Below are positions 39,317-49,017 of a stretch of 64,000 nucleotides of DNA, in pieces. The DNA is from Pandoraea norimbergensis (GTDB lineage: Bacteria > Pseudomonadota > Gammaproteobacteria > Burkholderiales > Burkholderiaceae), in contig NZ_CP013480.3 of assembly GCF_001465545.3 (NCBI RefSeq), positions 4,774,001-4,838,000 of the forward strand, given 5' to 3'. Numbering within the stretch: the stretch's first letter is position 1; every line of letters starts with the position of its first letter. Below the pieces are notes generated by a model. The model did no database searches. It was not told the DNA's origin and saw only the letters and a list, made by a program, of their open reading frames with translations. Position numbers and translations under genes: made by a program.

Positions 39317-39626
39317 GGAAAACTCCTTTTATCGTTAATTTGACGCTCAGGGAGCGAAAACCGCATGCGAGCCAGCTTTCGTCCTGAGTAAATTATAGTT
39401 TTCCCCTAGCAATGAGCCAGCCCGATTGCGACAACACACTGTTTCGCAAAAGCTGTTAAATCAGGGCGAATTAACCGATAAATGGCGCCGGAATGGCGAA
39501 CAAGCGACGGCGAGATGGCATCGATCTCTCGAAGATCGAGCCATTTCATCCCGTGGGAATTGGAAAGCGGTGTTTCCGGGGAAATGCGATGGAATTCAGG
39601 GCGATGAATCAACGCCGCCCATGAAT
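39317..39626. other. Intergenic region between DUF4148 and LuxR genes
   Basis: About 310 bp, lower in GC than the flanks. It holds the TATAAT box of the DUF4148 gene (minus strand, 39397-39392). No gene or convincing lux-box palindrome was found in it. Confidence 0.4.
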
Positions 39627-40394
39627 TCAGGGGGCAATTAATCCGCTGCTAATGGCGGCGGCAATTGCCTGATGGCGATTGACGGCACCCAGCTTGCGCT
39701 TGGCGTTATTGATGTGGAACGTCACGGTGTGCTCGGAGATCTTCAGAATCAGGCCGATTTCCCATGCCGTCTTGCCGCGCGCCGCCCACAACAGACTTTC
39801 GATTTCGCGAGGACTCAACTTGCCCGCACTGCGGCTGGCCACCCACTGCATGTCGAGTTGCTGCACCGCCTGATGGAAATACAGCGCGCCCAGATAAATC
39901 TCGCCCATCATGCGCGCTTCGTGTTCGGCGCACTCGTCCGGCGATTGCGAGGTTGCCGCCGTGAAAATCGCACGCTCGCCGGCCGCACCGTACAGCGGCA
40001 CGGTCACACCGCAGCCGAGTCCGTGCTCACGCGCATCCGCGAAAATCGGATGTGGCCGTTTCTGTGTGAGAAACGAGCGCCAGAGAATCGGCAGCGGCGA
40101 CAGGTTTGCGGCGATGAGCACCGGGTCGACTTCCGCGTAGCCGGCCACTTGATAGCGCTCGATCCACGCGCCCGGAAACGTCGTGAAGATGTGCCGGCTC
40201 GGCATGCCCTCGGCGGTAATGCGCTCGTCGCCCGCGTGAAACGCCGCCGCCTCGCGCTCGCGGCGCGGCAGCAACGGTGCGTAGAACAGCGCGTGATAAC
40301 CCAGTACGTGCGTCAGTTGCTGAAATTCTGCGTCAAGCGCCTCGACCGAGCGGGCGCTGAGGAGCCCCTCATATCGGTAAAGATTGTGATGCAT
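39627..40394 (-). CDS. LuxR-family quorum-sensing regulator without adjacent luxI
   Basis: About 255 residues. The N-terminal autoinducer-binding domain shows the conserved residues of AHL receptors: W and Y in FPGAWIERYQVAGYAEVDPV (with the DP pair), W in LSPLPILW and G in GLGCGVTVPLYG. The C-terminal LuxR helix-turn-helix is KLSPREIESLLWAARGKTAWEIGLILKISEHTVTFHINNAKRKL. It should bind an acyl-homoserine lactone and DNA. No luxI synthase is in the window, so it behaves as a solo here. The start is unsure: 40394 begins where LuxR proteins usually begin, and 40454 is also in frame; neither has a strong ribosome binding site. Confidence 0.85.
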   Translation of the reverse strand: MHHNLYRYEGLLSARSVEALDAEFQQLTHVLGYHALFYAPLLPRREREAAAFHAGDERITAEGMPSRHIFTTFPGAWIERYQVAGYAEVDPVLIAANLSPLPILWRSFLTQKRPHPIFADAREHGLGCGVTVPLYGAAGERAIFTAATSQSPDECAEHEARMMGEIYLGALYFHQAVQQLDMQWVASRSAGKLSPREIESLLWAARGKTAWEIGLILKISEHTVTFHINNAKRKLGAVNRHQAIAAAISSGLIAP

Positions 40395-40529
40395 TTCCAA
40401 TTGCACTTTCTTGTTAAATGCCGATGTTGGCGCATTGTAGTCCGAGCTTCGCATTTTGCGGATAGTTTATTTTGAGCAGTAAAACAACACGCCCCATTGA
40501 CGTGGACTGCCAATTATTAACATGCGACA

Positions 40530-41423
40530 TCATGTCGCGCTGCCCAGACCTTCCAGCGCTTGCAACACGCGGCGCAAACCGGGCGCGAGCGGTTTATCCT
40601 GCCGTACGACAATCGCCAGCGTGCGCGAGAGTTCCGGCGTCAACGCGGCAATGCGCAGGCCTCGTCGATGGTGCGCGGCGCTCACGGCCATGCGCGGCAC
40701 GATGCTGTAGCCGAGCCCTGCGGCGACCATTTCCTTGATGGCTTCGATGCTGCCGAGTGCCATTACCGGACGCACGCGCAACCCCGCTTGCAAAAACCAC
40801 TCATCGATCAAAAGCCGCGTGCTGCTGCCGGTTTCGAACGCCACCATCGGCATGGCGGCCAGCGCATGCGGCGTCACTTCCTCGGGCCAGTCTTGTGCGC
40901 CCAACGCGCCGATCGCGACGAACTCGTCGCGCAACACCGGCGTGATATGCAAGCTGCGTCCGGCGGCCGGCAACGTCACCAGTCCCACGTCGAGACGGTT
41001 CTCCGTTACGGCTGCTAAAACATCGTCGGTATTGCCGGTGCTCACACGAATGTCGAGCGCCGGGTGGCGCTTACGCATCGTTCGCAGCATGGGCGGCAGC
41101 AGGTGAATGCACGCCGTGGCACCGGTGCCGATGGCGACCTCTCCTGCGATGCCCTCGGCATGTGTGGACAATGCCTGCAAAGCCTCTTCGACGACCGCGT
41201 CGATACGCCGTGCATGTTCGAGCAATGTGAGTCCGGCCGACGACGGCTTGAGTCGCTTGCCCACGCGCTCGATCAGGCGCACGTTCAAACGGTGCTCCAG
41301 TTGCCGCACCTGAAGGCTGACGGCCGGTTGCGAGAGATCGAGGCGATCGGCAGCGGCGGAGAAACTCCCCGCATCGATGACCTCGGCAAAGGTATGAAGT
41401 TGATCCAGATTCAGGCGGCGCAT
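40530..41423 (-). CDS. LysR-family transcriptional regulator (CysB/Cbl-like layout)
   Basis: About 297 residues: N-terminal winged helix-turn-helix RRLNLDQLHTFAEVIDAGSFSAAADRLDLSQPAVSLQVRQLEHRLNVRLIERVGKRLKPSSAG, then the two-lobe effector-binding domain (GEVAIGTGATACIHLLPPMLRTMRKRHPALDIRVSTG). The ligand is unknown. It is transcribed divergently from an MFS transporter gene 124 bp away, its most probable target. The ATG at 41423 starts at the conserved region; 41459 is an in-frame alternative. Confidence 0.87.
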   Translation of the reverse strand: MRRLNLDQLHTFAEVIDAGSFSAAADRLDLSQPAVSLQVRQLEHRLNVRLIERVGKRLKPSSAGLTLLEHARRIDAVVEEALQALSTHAEGIAGEVAIGTGATACIHLLPPMLRTMRKRHPALDIRVSTGNTDDVLAAVTENRLDVGLVTLPAAGRSLHITPVLRDEFVAIGALGAQDWPEEVTPHALAAMPMVAFETGSSTRLLIDEWFLQAGLRVRPVMALGSIEAIKEMVAAGLGYSIVPRMAVSAAHHRRGLRIAALTPELSRTLAIVVRQDKPLAPGLRRVLQALEGLGSAT

Positions 41424-41547
41424 CTCAAAGTTTCCCTTATGGATCGAATAAGATGCCAAGACTTTACCAAGAGATGGGCTGCGCGCACCATGACAGCCTC
41501 CCCCGGCCCTTCGTTGCTGCCCGTCCCGGCATGCGCCCTACATCATC

Positions 41548-42723
41548 ATGCCCACCGTCGTCACGCTAGGCCTCGCGCAACTTATCAACTGGGGCGTGAG
41601 CTTCTATCTGCCCGGCGCCTTTGCCTGGCGCATCGTGCAGACGACTGGCTGGGCGCAGACGGTCGTATTTGCCGGCCCATCGCTCGCCATGCTGGTCATG
41701 GCCGCTGTCTCGCCGTATTCGGGCCGTTGGCTTGAGCGCTTCGGTGGCCGGCGCGTGATGTGTGCCGGCACGCTCATCTGCTCCACAGGCTGCGCGGTGC
41801 TCGCCACCAGCACGACGCTCGTGCAGTTCTACGGCGCGTGGTGCCTGCTTGGCGTCGGCATGCGATTGTCGCTTTACGATGCCGCTTTCGCGACGCTCGC
41901 CGCGCTTTATGGCGCTGCCGCGCGCCGGCCGATGACACAGATCACGTTGATGGGCGGGCTTGCCACGACCGTGTTCTGGCCGCTGGGCAATTGGCTCGGT
42001 GATGCGTGGGGATGGCGCGCGGGGGTGTGGGTGTATGGCGGGTTCGGTCTGATCGCGTGGGGTTTGTTGTGCAGCCTGCCGCCGACGCCGCCCCGTGCGG
42101 CCACGGCAGGTGAGACGCACAGGGCATCGACAGCCTTGCCGTGGCGCCCCGCCCTGCTCTACGGCAGTGTCATGGCGCTGGTGTCGATCTTGTCGTCGGG
42201 ACTCGCCGCCCATCTGACCGCATTGCTCGGCGCACAAGGGCTGCCCGTCGGTCTCGCCGCGCTATGGGGGCTGGGGCAAGTGTGTGCGCGCATGCTGGAG
42301 TGGCTGCAACCGCGTCAGACTAGCGCGGTGAAGCTGAACGTCATCGTCGGATTCGGCTTGCCGTTGTGCTTCGCGCTGGGACTGGCGGGCATGTCGTCGC
42401 TCGTGGTGGCGGCCGTGTTCATCTTCGCGTACGGCGCACTCAACGGGCTGGCCACCCTGCTGCGCGCCAGCCTGCCGCTGGAACTCTTCGCACCCGGCGC
42501 CTATGCCCGTGCGCTAGGCACGTTGCTGACGCCCGCCTTTGCCTTCTCCGCTATCGCCCCTTGGGGCTATGCACTAGCGCGCGAGCAATGGGGCGATCTC
42601 GCCATTCTCTGGGTATCGCTCGGTATCGGCCTGCTTATCGCGTGCGCGGCAGTAGCGTTGCTGCGTCAGGCGCAGCGAGCGCCTGCTCCACAAACACCCG
42701 CAGAAACTCGATCCACGATTTGA
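41548..42723 (+). CDS. MFS transporter, 12 membrane segments
   Basis: A 391-residue carrier with about twelve helices. VSPYSGRWLERFGGRRVMCAGTLICSTGCAVLA matches MFS loop 2-3 motif A, and a longer cytoplasmic loop (PPTPPRAATAGETHRAS) separates the two halves. The substrate is not identifiable. It lies opposite a LysR gene, which probably controls it. Its last 89 bp overlap, on the other strand, the 3' end of the next LysR gene. Confidence 0.8.
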   Translation: MPTVVTLGLAQLINWGVSFYLPGAFAWRIVQTTGWAQTVVFAGPSLAMLVMAAVSPYSGRWLERFGGRRVMCAGTLICSTGCAVLATSTTLVQFYGAWCLLGVGMRLSLYDAAFATLAALYGAAARRPMTQITLMGGLATTVFWPLGNWLGDAWGWRAGVWVYGGFGLIAWGLLCSLPPTPPRAATAGETHRASTALPWRPALLYGSVMALVSILSSGLAAHLTALLGAQGLPVGLAALWGLGQVCARMLEWLQPRQTSAVKLNVIVGFGLPLCFALGLAGMSSLVVAAVFIFAYGALNGLATLLRASLPLELFAPGAYARALGTLLTPAFAFSAIAPWGYALAREQWGDLAILWVSLGIGLLIACAAVALLRQAQRAPAPQTPAETRSTI

Positions 42724-43576
42724 CCTTCGCGTCGAGATACAGCCGCGAGGCATAGACGGCGTACACGTTGGTGCCCTGCAATTCATAGTCGGGCAGCACA
42801 CGCACCAACGCGCCGCTGCGCAACGCGGGCAACGCCGAGAGCAACGGCACCGGGCCCACGCCGCAGCCGCTGATCAGTGCGGCCGCCAGCGAGTCGGCCG
42901 TATTCACGCGCAGACGCCCTGCGGGCACGGGGATCTTCACGCGCCCGTCGGGGCCTTCGAAATGCCAGTGATCGACGGAATAGTGCGGCGCGATGAGCCG
43001 TACTTGCGTGTGCTGTGCCAGTTCGTCCAGTGAGCCCGGCACACCATTCATCTCAAGATAGAGCGGCGCGGCGCACAGCACCGATGCCATGCGGCAGATA
43101 CGCGTCGAGACGAGGCCGGAATCGGGCAACTGCGCCGTTGCCAGCCGCAGCGACACGTCGATGTTCTGTTCGAGCAGGTCAGGCACCCGCGACGACAGAA
43201 TGAGATCGGCCTGCACGTCGGGGTGTTGCTCAAGAAATCGCGCCAGTGCGGGGATGACGAACACTTGCCCAAAGCTGGCAGGCGCGTGCAGACGCAGCGT
43301 GCCGCTCGGCGCAGCGCTTGCGGCCCCGGCCTCCGCTTCGGAGTCTTCAACCATCGAGAGAATCTCGCGGCAACGCGCGAGATAGCGATGGCCGGCATCG
43401 GTCAGCGCCAGCTTTCGCGTCGTGCGATGAAGCAGGCGAGTGCGCAGATGCGCTTCGAGTTCCGAAACCGCTTTCGAGGCTTGTGGCGTGGTCATGTCGA
43501 GCGCACGCGCCGCACCGGCAAAACTTGCCGCATCGGCCACGCGCACGAAGATCCGCATGTTCTTGAGGGTGTTCAT
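42635..43576 (-). CDS. LysR-family transcriptional regulator (CrgA/AaeR-like)
   Basis: A 313-residue LysR protein. N-terminus: MRIFVRVADAASFAGAARALDMTTPQASKAVSELEAHLRTRLLHRTTRKLALTDAG; effector domain from GTLRLHAPASFGQVFVIPALARFLEQHPDVQADLIL on, ending SRLYLDAKVKSWIEFLRVFVEQ as in the CrgA-type group. The target is unknown; the divergent neighbour is a nitroreductase gene 123 bp away. The 3' end overlaps the MFS gene by 89 bp in a convergent arrangement. Confidence 0.87.
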   Translation of the reverse strand: MNTLKNMRIFVRVADAASFAGAARALDMTTPQASKAVSELEAHLRTRLLHRTTRKLALTDAGHRYLARCREILSMVEDSEAEAGAASAAPSGTLRLHAPASFGQVFVIPALARFLEQHPDVQADLILSSRVPDLLEQNIDVSLRLATAQLPDSGLVSTRICRMASVLCAAPLYLEMNGVPGSLDELAQHTQVRLIAPHYSVDHWHFEGPDGRVKIPVPAGRLRVNTADSLAAALISGCGVGPVPLLSALPALRSGALVRVLPDYELQGTNVYAVYASRLYLDAKVKSWIEFLRVFVEQALAAPDAATLLPRTR

Positions 43577-43699
43577 GGAGCGTCATGATATATGCACGTG
43601 CTCCGATATTGGTTGGGATCGGTGCGCCGGCTTGGTATCCTAGCGCCCCGTTAGTCCAGCTTCATCCTTCGACTCCCCTTTGCCTACGAGACTCTCCGT

Positions 43700-44296
43700 A
43701 TGACCGACACGACGCCCCGCCAAGCCGACCATCCGATCGACCCGCAATTCGTGGCCCGCTGGTCGCCGCGCGCGTTCACCGACGAAACGCTGCCGGAAGC
43801 CACCCTGAACACGTTCTTCGAAGCCGCCCGCTGGGCGCCGTCGGCCTACAACGCGCAACCGTGGCGCTTTGTGTATGCCCGTCGCGGCACGCCGCACTGG
43901 GAACAGTTCGTCGGCTTTCTCAACGAATTCAACCAAAGCTGGGCCAAGCACGCGGCCGCCATCGTCATCGTGATCTCGAAGTCGACGCTGACGCCTCCGG
44001 GCTCGCAGCAGGAAGTGCCGGCACCGACGCACGCGCTCGACACGGGCGCCGCGTGGGGCTACCTCGCCCTGCAAGCCTCGCTCTCGGGCTGGGCAACGCA
44101 CGCCATGGCCGGCATCGAACACGACAAGATCCGCAACGAACTCGACCTGTCGTCGAAGTACACGATCGAAGCCGCCGTCGCCATCGGCCGCCCGGGCGAC
44201 CCCGCCACGCTGCCGGAAGGCCTGCGTTCGCGCGAAGTGCCGAGCCCGCGCGAGCCGCTCGCGAAGATTGCTGCGGAAGGCCGCTTCGCGTTCTAA
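43700..44296 (+). CDS. Nitroreductase-family flavoprotein
   Basis: A 198-residue FMN enzyme. ARWSPRAFTDETLPEATLNTFFEAARWAPSAYNAQPWRFVYARRG (about residues 19-63) carries the FMN-binding S-R-A and P-S-x-x-N-x-Q-P-W motifs; DTGAAWGYLALQASLSGWATHAMAGIEHDKI and the C-terminal AAVAIGRPGD are also typical. It reduces nitro groups, quinones or similar acceptors with NAD(P)H. It is divergent from a LysR gene that may control it and shares a terminator with the efflux operon downstream. Confidence 0.9.
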   Translation: MTDTTPRQADHPIDPQFVARWSPRAFTDETLPEATLNTFFEAARWAPSAYNAQPWRFVYARRGTPHWEQFVGFLNEFNQSWAKHAAAIVIVISKSTLTPPGSQQEVPAPTHALDTGAAWGYLALQASLSGWATHAMAGIEHDKIRNELDLSSKYTIEAAVAIGRPGDPATLPEGLRSREVPSPREPLAKIAAEGRFAF

Positions 44297-44314
44297 AGCG
44301 CATCGCCTGATGTA

Positions 44315-44352
44315 AAAAACCCCGCCGGGTCTTTCGAACCGGCGGGGTTTTT
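44315..44352. terminator. Bidirectional terminator between nitroreductase and RND operon
   Basis: AAAAACCCCGCCGG / CCGGCGGGGTTTTT arms (44315-44328, 44339-44352) with A and T tracts on both sides. It serves the nitroreductase on the plus strand and the RND operon on the minus strand. Confidence 0.92.
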
Positions 44353-44387
44353 CTTTGACAGCGACTTACTGACCGCAAATCAGCCGA

Positions 44388-45872
44388 TCAGGATGCCGAC
44401 GGCTGCGGCTCCCAGCCGCCGCCCAACGCGCGATACAACGCCACGTGATTGACGAGCACGCGCTGCTTCACGTCGATCAACTGCTGTGCCGCCTGAAACT
44501 CGCTTCGCTGCGCATCGAGCAGTTCGAGGTAGCTCGCCACGCCGTTGACATAACGGCGCTTGGCCAGCCGCAGCCGCTCGCGCTCGCCATCCGACACGCG
44601 CTTTTGCGCCTGAAACTGACGTGCCAGTTGTGTCTGTGCCGTCAACGCATCGTCCACTTCGGAAAACGCCGTCTGGATGGTGTGCTCGTACGTGACCACG
44701 GCCATTTCCTTGCGCACTTCTGCAAGGTTCAGGCCTTGAATGTTGCGGCCACCGTCGAAAATCGGCACGGTGATCTGCGGCAGGAACGACCAGACACCTG
44801 AGCCCGCACCAAACAGATCGGCAAAGCGCGTGCTGGCCGTGCCGATCTCCGTCGTGAGCTTGATCGACGGGAAGAACGCTGCGCGTGCCGCACCGATATT
44901 CGCATTGGTCGCGCGCAACTGCGCCTCGGCACGGCGGATGTCCGGACGGCGCATCAACAGCGACGACGGCAGCCCTGCGGCCACGGGCACGACGAACGCG
45001 TCGTCAAGCGTGGCAGCGGCTACCGGCCGTGTGCCGACGTCGCCCGTGAGCACCTGCAACGCGTGCACGACCTGACTGCGTTGGCGCTCACGCTCGGCAA
45101 GGGACGCACGCGCGACTTCGACCTGCGTCGTCTCGGTGTTCAGATCGAGATCGTCAACCAGACCTCGCTCGGCGCGCAGACGGATGACGCGAATACCTTC
45201 CTCGCGTGCCGCCAGCACTTCGCGGGCATAAGAAATCTGCTCGCTAAGCGCAACCAGACCGATGTACGACGTGGCGACCTCGGCGACCAGACTCACCTGC
45301 GCCGCACGTTGGGCTTCTTCGCTGGCGAGATACTCCTGTAACGCCGCGTCGCGCAAGCTGCGCACACGACCGAAGAAGTCGAGTTCAAATGCGCTCACGC
45401 CTACCGTCGCGCGCAAGTCGTTGGCGACGTAATTGCCCGTGGTTCCGCCGTTGCCATCAGACGTGCCCGCATAACGCTGGCGGCCGAATGCGCCGCCTGC
45501 CTGCACGCTTGGCAGCAGGTTCGCGGCTTCGATGCCGTACAGTGCGCGCGCTTCCTGCACACGCAGCGAGGCCAGCCGAAGGTCGCGATTCTGCACCAGT
45601 GCCTTGCGGATCAGTGCTTGCAGGCCCGGGTCGGTGAACACCTCCGCCCAATCGGCATCGGCCGTCGGGGCGGCAGTGAGGGCCGTCATCGAACTGAGCG
45701 ACGCCGATGCCGGCACCGAGCCGTCCGGCGAGGCGTCATAAGTGGTCGGCATCGGTGCCGCCGGGCGCTCGTACGTCGGCGCCAGCGTGCAACCGGCCAG
45801 CAAGGCGAACAGCGCCAGACTAGCGATGCGGCCCACGGTCATCCCGCTAACGCGGGGTCGAAACGTCGTCAT
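44388..45872 (-). CDS. RND-pump outer-membrane channel (OprM/OprN family lipoprotein)
   Basis: A 494-residue outer-membrane factor. The signal peptide ends in the lipobox LLAGC (C near residue 28) followed by TLAPTYERP, the NodT/OprM start. Two OEP repeats are visible, with LDFFGRVRSLRDAALQEYLASEEAQRAAQVSLVAEVATSYIGL and FDGGRNIQGLNLAEVRKEMAVVTYEHTIQTAFSEVDDAL. It forms the exit duct of the pump. Its start overlaps the permease stop by four bases, so the three genes form a tight operon. About 35 bp after its stop lies the shared terminator. Confidence 0.92.
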   Translation of the reverse strand: MTTFRPRVSGMTVGRIASLALFALLAGCTLAPTYERPAAPMPTTYDASPDGSVPASASLSSMTALTAAPTADADWAEVFTDPGLQALIRKALVQNRDLRLASLRVQEARALYGIEAANLLPSVQAGGAFGRQRYAGTSDGNGGTTGNYVANDLRATVGVSAFELDFFGRVRSLRDAALQEYLASEEAQRAAQVSLVAEVATSYIGLVALSEQISYAREVLAAREEGIRVIRLRAERGLVDDLDLNTETTQVEVARASLAERERQRSQVVHALQVLTGDVGTRPVAAATLDDAFVVPVAAGLPSSLLMRRPDIRRAEAQLRATNANIGAARAAFFPSIKLTTEIGTASTRFADLFGAGSGVWSFLPQITVPIFDGGRNIQGLNLAEVRKEMAVVTYEHTIQTAFSEVDDALTAQTQLARQFQAQKRVSDGERERLRLAKRRYVNGVASYLELLDAQRSEFQAAQQLIDVKQRVLVNHVALYRALGGGWEPQPSAS

Positions 45873-48800
45873 ACATTCCCCTCGGCGGCCGGCTTCACGT
45901 CAACCGCAGCGTCCGCCTGATTCGGATTCGGCCGGCGCACGAAGCGCCCGACCCACAGGAAAAACAACGGCACGAGGAAGATCGCCAGCACCGTGGCCGT
46001 TACGATCCCGCCCAGCACCGCCACACCGATCGCGCGCTGCGCACCGGAAGCAGGCCCCGTCGCGATGGCCAGCGGCACCACGCCGAAACCGAAGGCGAGC
46101 GACGTCATCACGATCGGGCGCAGGCGCAGACGCGCAGCTTCCACCGCCGCATCGATCCAGCTCATGCCGTGCTTGACCAGATCGTTTGCCACTTCCACGA
46201 TCAGAATCGCGTTCTTCGCCGACAGACCGATGGTCGCAATCAAACCGACCTTGAAGTAAATGTCGTTCGGCATGCCCAGCAAGCTCACAGCACTCAAGGC
46301 ACCGATCACACCCAGCGGCACCACCATGATGACGGACGCCGGAATGGCCCAGCTTTCATAGAGCGCGGCGAGTGCGAGAAACACCACCAGAATCGACAAC
46401 GCGAACAGCATCGGTGCCTGCGCGCCGGAAATGCGCTCCTCGCGCGACTGACCGCTCCACTCGTAACCGATGCCCTTCGGCATGTCGGCCATCAGTTGCT
46501 CCATGCGCGCCATGGCTTCGCCACTGCTCTTGCCCGGCGCCGATTCCCCTTGCAGCGTGAACGACGGATAGCCGTTGTAGCGCTTGAACTGCGGCGCACC
46601 AAGCTTCCACTTGAGCGACACGAAGGACGACAGCGGCACCATCTCGCCGCTGGCATTGCGCACGCGCAGATTGCCGACGTTCTCCGGCGACACGCGCTGA
46701 CGGCCATCGGCCTGCACGATCACACGGCGGTTCTCCGCGCCGAGCATGAAGTCGCCCACGTAGTCCGAACCGAACATCGTCGCGAGCGTGGTGTTCACCT
46801 CATCCATGCTCACTTTGAGCGCTTCCATCTTGCGACGGTCGAGCGTGACGTCGATCTGGGGCACATCGCCCTGACCGGCAAAGATCACGTTCTTGAGCAC
46901 CGGATCATCGACCGCCCGCTTGAGCAATTGGTCACGCGCGGCGATGAGCGTTTCGTTGCCCACACCGGCACGGTCCTGCAAGCGCAGACTGAAGCCGTTC
47001 GACGAACCCAGCTCCGGCAGCGCCGGGCTGTTCATCGCCAGCACCATGCGGTCCGGCTGACCGCCGAATTTCGCATTCACGCGATCTACGATGGCATTCA
47101 CGCCGTCGTGCTTCGATGTGCGCTCGTGCCAGTCTTTCAGCGTCACGAACAACATGCCGCCGCCCGGCCCGGCGCCGAACTCGTTCCAGCCACCCAGCAC
47201 GAAGACGTGTTTGACCGGCTCATCCTTCATCAGGTAGCTCTCGATACGCGTGAGGGCCGTCATCGCTTCGGGCAGCGTCGCGCCTTGCGGCTCGGAGGCC
47301 ATCACCATGAAGCTGCCGGTGTCTTCCTCCGGGATGAAGGCCGACGGCAAGCGCATGAACGCCAGCGGCACCGCGATCAGCACCACCGCGTAGACCACGA
47401 TGGCGCGCCACGGACGACGCAGCGTATTGCTCACCGTGCGCGTGTAGCGCTCGGTGCCCAACGCAAACGTGCGGTTGAACCAGCCGAAGAAACCCCGTTT
47501 CTCGTGGTGATCGGCCGAGATCGGGCGCAACAACGTGGCGCACAACGCGGGCGTCAACGAGAGGGCGAGGAACGCCGAGAAGGTGATCGACACCGCGAGC
47601 GTTACCGCGAACTGGCGATAGATGTTGCCCACTGCGCCCGAGAAGAACGCCATCGGCACGAACACCGTCACCAGCACGACCGTAATCCCCACGATGGCGC
47701 CGCTAATCTGGCGCATGGCTTTGACCGTCGCCGCATAGGGCGGCAGCCCTTCCTCGACCATGATCCGTTCGGTGTTCTCGACCACGACGATGGCGTCATC
47801 GACCAGAATACCGATGGCCAGCACCATGCCGAACATCGTGAGCGTGTTGATCGAGTAACCCAGCCCCAGCAGCACGCCGCAGGTGCCAAGCAACGCGACC
47901 GGCACGACGAGCGTAGGGATCAGCGTGGCCCGCAGATTCTGCATGAACAGGTACATCACGAGGAACACGAGCACCACGGCTTCGAGCAAGGTCTTGAAGA
48001 CCTTCTGGATCGACACCTTCACGAACGACGCGGTTTCGTACGGGATCTGATACGACACCCCGGCCGGGAACAAGCTCGCCTGCTCGTCCATGACGGCACG
48101 CACGGCCTTCATCACTTCGATGGCATTCGACCCGGCGGCGAGCTTGATGCCCATGGCCGTGGCCGGCAGACCGTCGACGCGCGACGAGTAGTTGTAATCC
48201 GACGCGCCCAGCTCCACGCGCGCGACATCGCCCAGCCGGATCGCCGAACCGTCGGCGCGTACGCGCAACGGAATATTGGCGAACTCTTCCGGCGTCGACA
48301 GCGCGCTGTCGGAGACGATGTTGGCGTTGATGGGGGCTGCCGTGGGCGTTGCCCCGGCACCGAGATCGCCGATGGTCACACGCGCGTTGTAAGCGCGCAC
48401 TCGCGAGACGATGTCGGAGGCCGTGAGATCGAGCGCCACCAGCTTGGACGGATCGGGCCAGATACGAATGGCCTTCTCCGTGCCCCAGAACTGCACCTGC
48501 CCGACACCGGGCACGCGCTTGAGCTGGTTCATGACCTGTGCTGCCGCGATCTCACCGAGATCGAACTCATCGACCGACGGATTGCTCGACGATAGCGTGA
48601 CCACCATCTGCACGTTGTCGGCCGCGCGCTCCACTTTCACGCCGTAGCGACGCACGACTTCGGGCAGACGCGATTCGATGGTCTTCAGCCGGTTCTGCAC
48701 CTCGACGGCGGCCAGATCGAGACTGGTGCCCTGACGAAACGACAGGCTGATCGACGATTCGCCGTTGCCGCTTGAGGCCGACATGTACATCAGTCCCGGC

Positions 48801-49015
48801 GCGCCATTCATCTGGCGCTCGATCACGGCAGTCACCGAGTCTTCGACCACTTTGGCCGACGCGCCCGGATAGCTGCTCCAGATGCTGACGACAGGCGGTG
48901 CGATGTCGGGGTACTGCGCGACCGGCAGCGACCGGATCGACAACAGACCGACCAGCGTAATGATTAACGCGATCACCCAAGCGAATACCGGGCGATCGAT
49001 AAAGAAACGAGCCAT
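45869..49015 (-). CDS. RND multidrug efflux permease (AcrB/MexF, HAE-1 family)
   Basis: A 1048-residue permease. MARFFIDRPVFAWVIALIITLVGLLSIRSLPVAQYPDIAPP is the standard start; GILVDDAIVVVENTERIM lies in helix 4 with the two Asp residues of the proton relay; the second half repeats the pattern with GLSAKNAILIVEVAND near helix 10. Length and layout (2 x 6 helices, two large periplasmic loops) match AcrB/MexB/MexF. It exports hydrophobic drugs by proton motive force. The adaptor stop lies 2 bp upstream. Confidence 0.95.
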   Translation of the reverse strand: MARFFIDRPVFAWVIALIITLVGLLSIRSLPVAQYPDIAPPVVSIWSSYPGASAKVVEDSVTAVIERQMNGAPGLMYMSASSGNGESSISLSFRQGTSLDLAAVEVQNRLKTIESRLPEVVRRYGVKVERAADNVQMVVTLSSSNPSVDEFDLGEIAAAQVMNQLKRVPGVGQVQFWGTEKAIRIWPDPSKLVALDLTASDIVSRVRAYNARVTIGDLGAGATPTAAPINANIVSDSALSTPEEFANIPLRVRADGSAIRLGDVARVELGASDYNYSSRVDGLPATAMGIKLAAGSNAIEVMKAVRAVMDEQASLFPAGVSYQIPYETASFVKVSIQKVFKTLLEAVVLVFLVMYLFMQNLRATLIPTLVVPVALLGTCGVLLGLGYSINTLTMFGMVLAIGILVDDAIVVVENTERIMVEEGLPPYAATVKAMRQISGAIVGITVVLVTVFVPMAFFSGAVGNIYRQFAVTLAVSITFSAFLALSLTPALCATLLRPISADHHEKRGFFGWFNRTFALGTERYTRTVSNTLRRPWRAIVVYAVVLIAVPLAFMRLPSAFIPEEDTGSFMVMASEPQGATLPEAMTALTRIESYLMKDEPVKHVFVLGGWNEFGAGPGGGMLFVTLKDWHERTSKHDGVNAIVDRVNAKFGGQPDRMVLAMNSPALPELGSSNGFSLRLQDRAGVGNETLIAARDQLLKRAVDDPVLKNVIFAGQGDVPQIDVTLDRRKMEALKVSMDEVNTTLATMFGSDYVGDFMLGAENRRVIVQADGRQRVSPENVGNLRVRNASGEMVPLSSFVSLKWKLGAPQFKRYNGYPSFTLQGESAPGKSSGEAMARMEQLMADMPKGIGYEWSGQSREERISGAQAPMLFALSILVVFLALAALYESWAIPASVIMVVPLGVIGALSAVSLLGMPNDIYFKVGLIATIGLSAKNAILIVEVANDLVKHGMSWIDAAVEAARLRLRPIVMTSLAFGFGVVPLAIATGPASGAQRAIGVAVLGGIVTATVLAIFLVPLFFLWVGRFVRRPNPNQADAAVDVKPAAEGNV

Positions 49016-49017
49016 TG

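Noticed and set aside
46169..48595. 808-residue plus-strand frame opposite the RND permease gene
   Set aside because: Arg/His/Gln-rich shadow frame; the AcrB-type gene on the minus strand is unambiguous.
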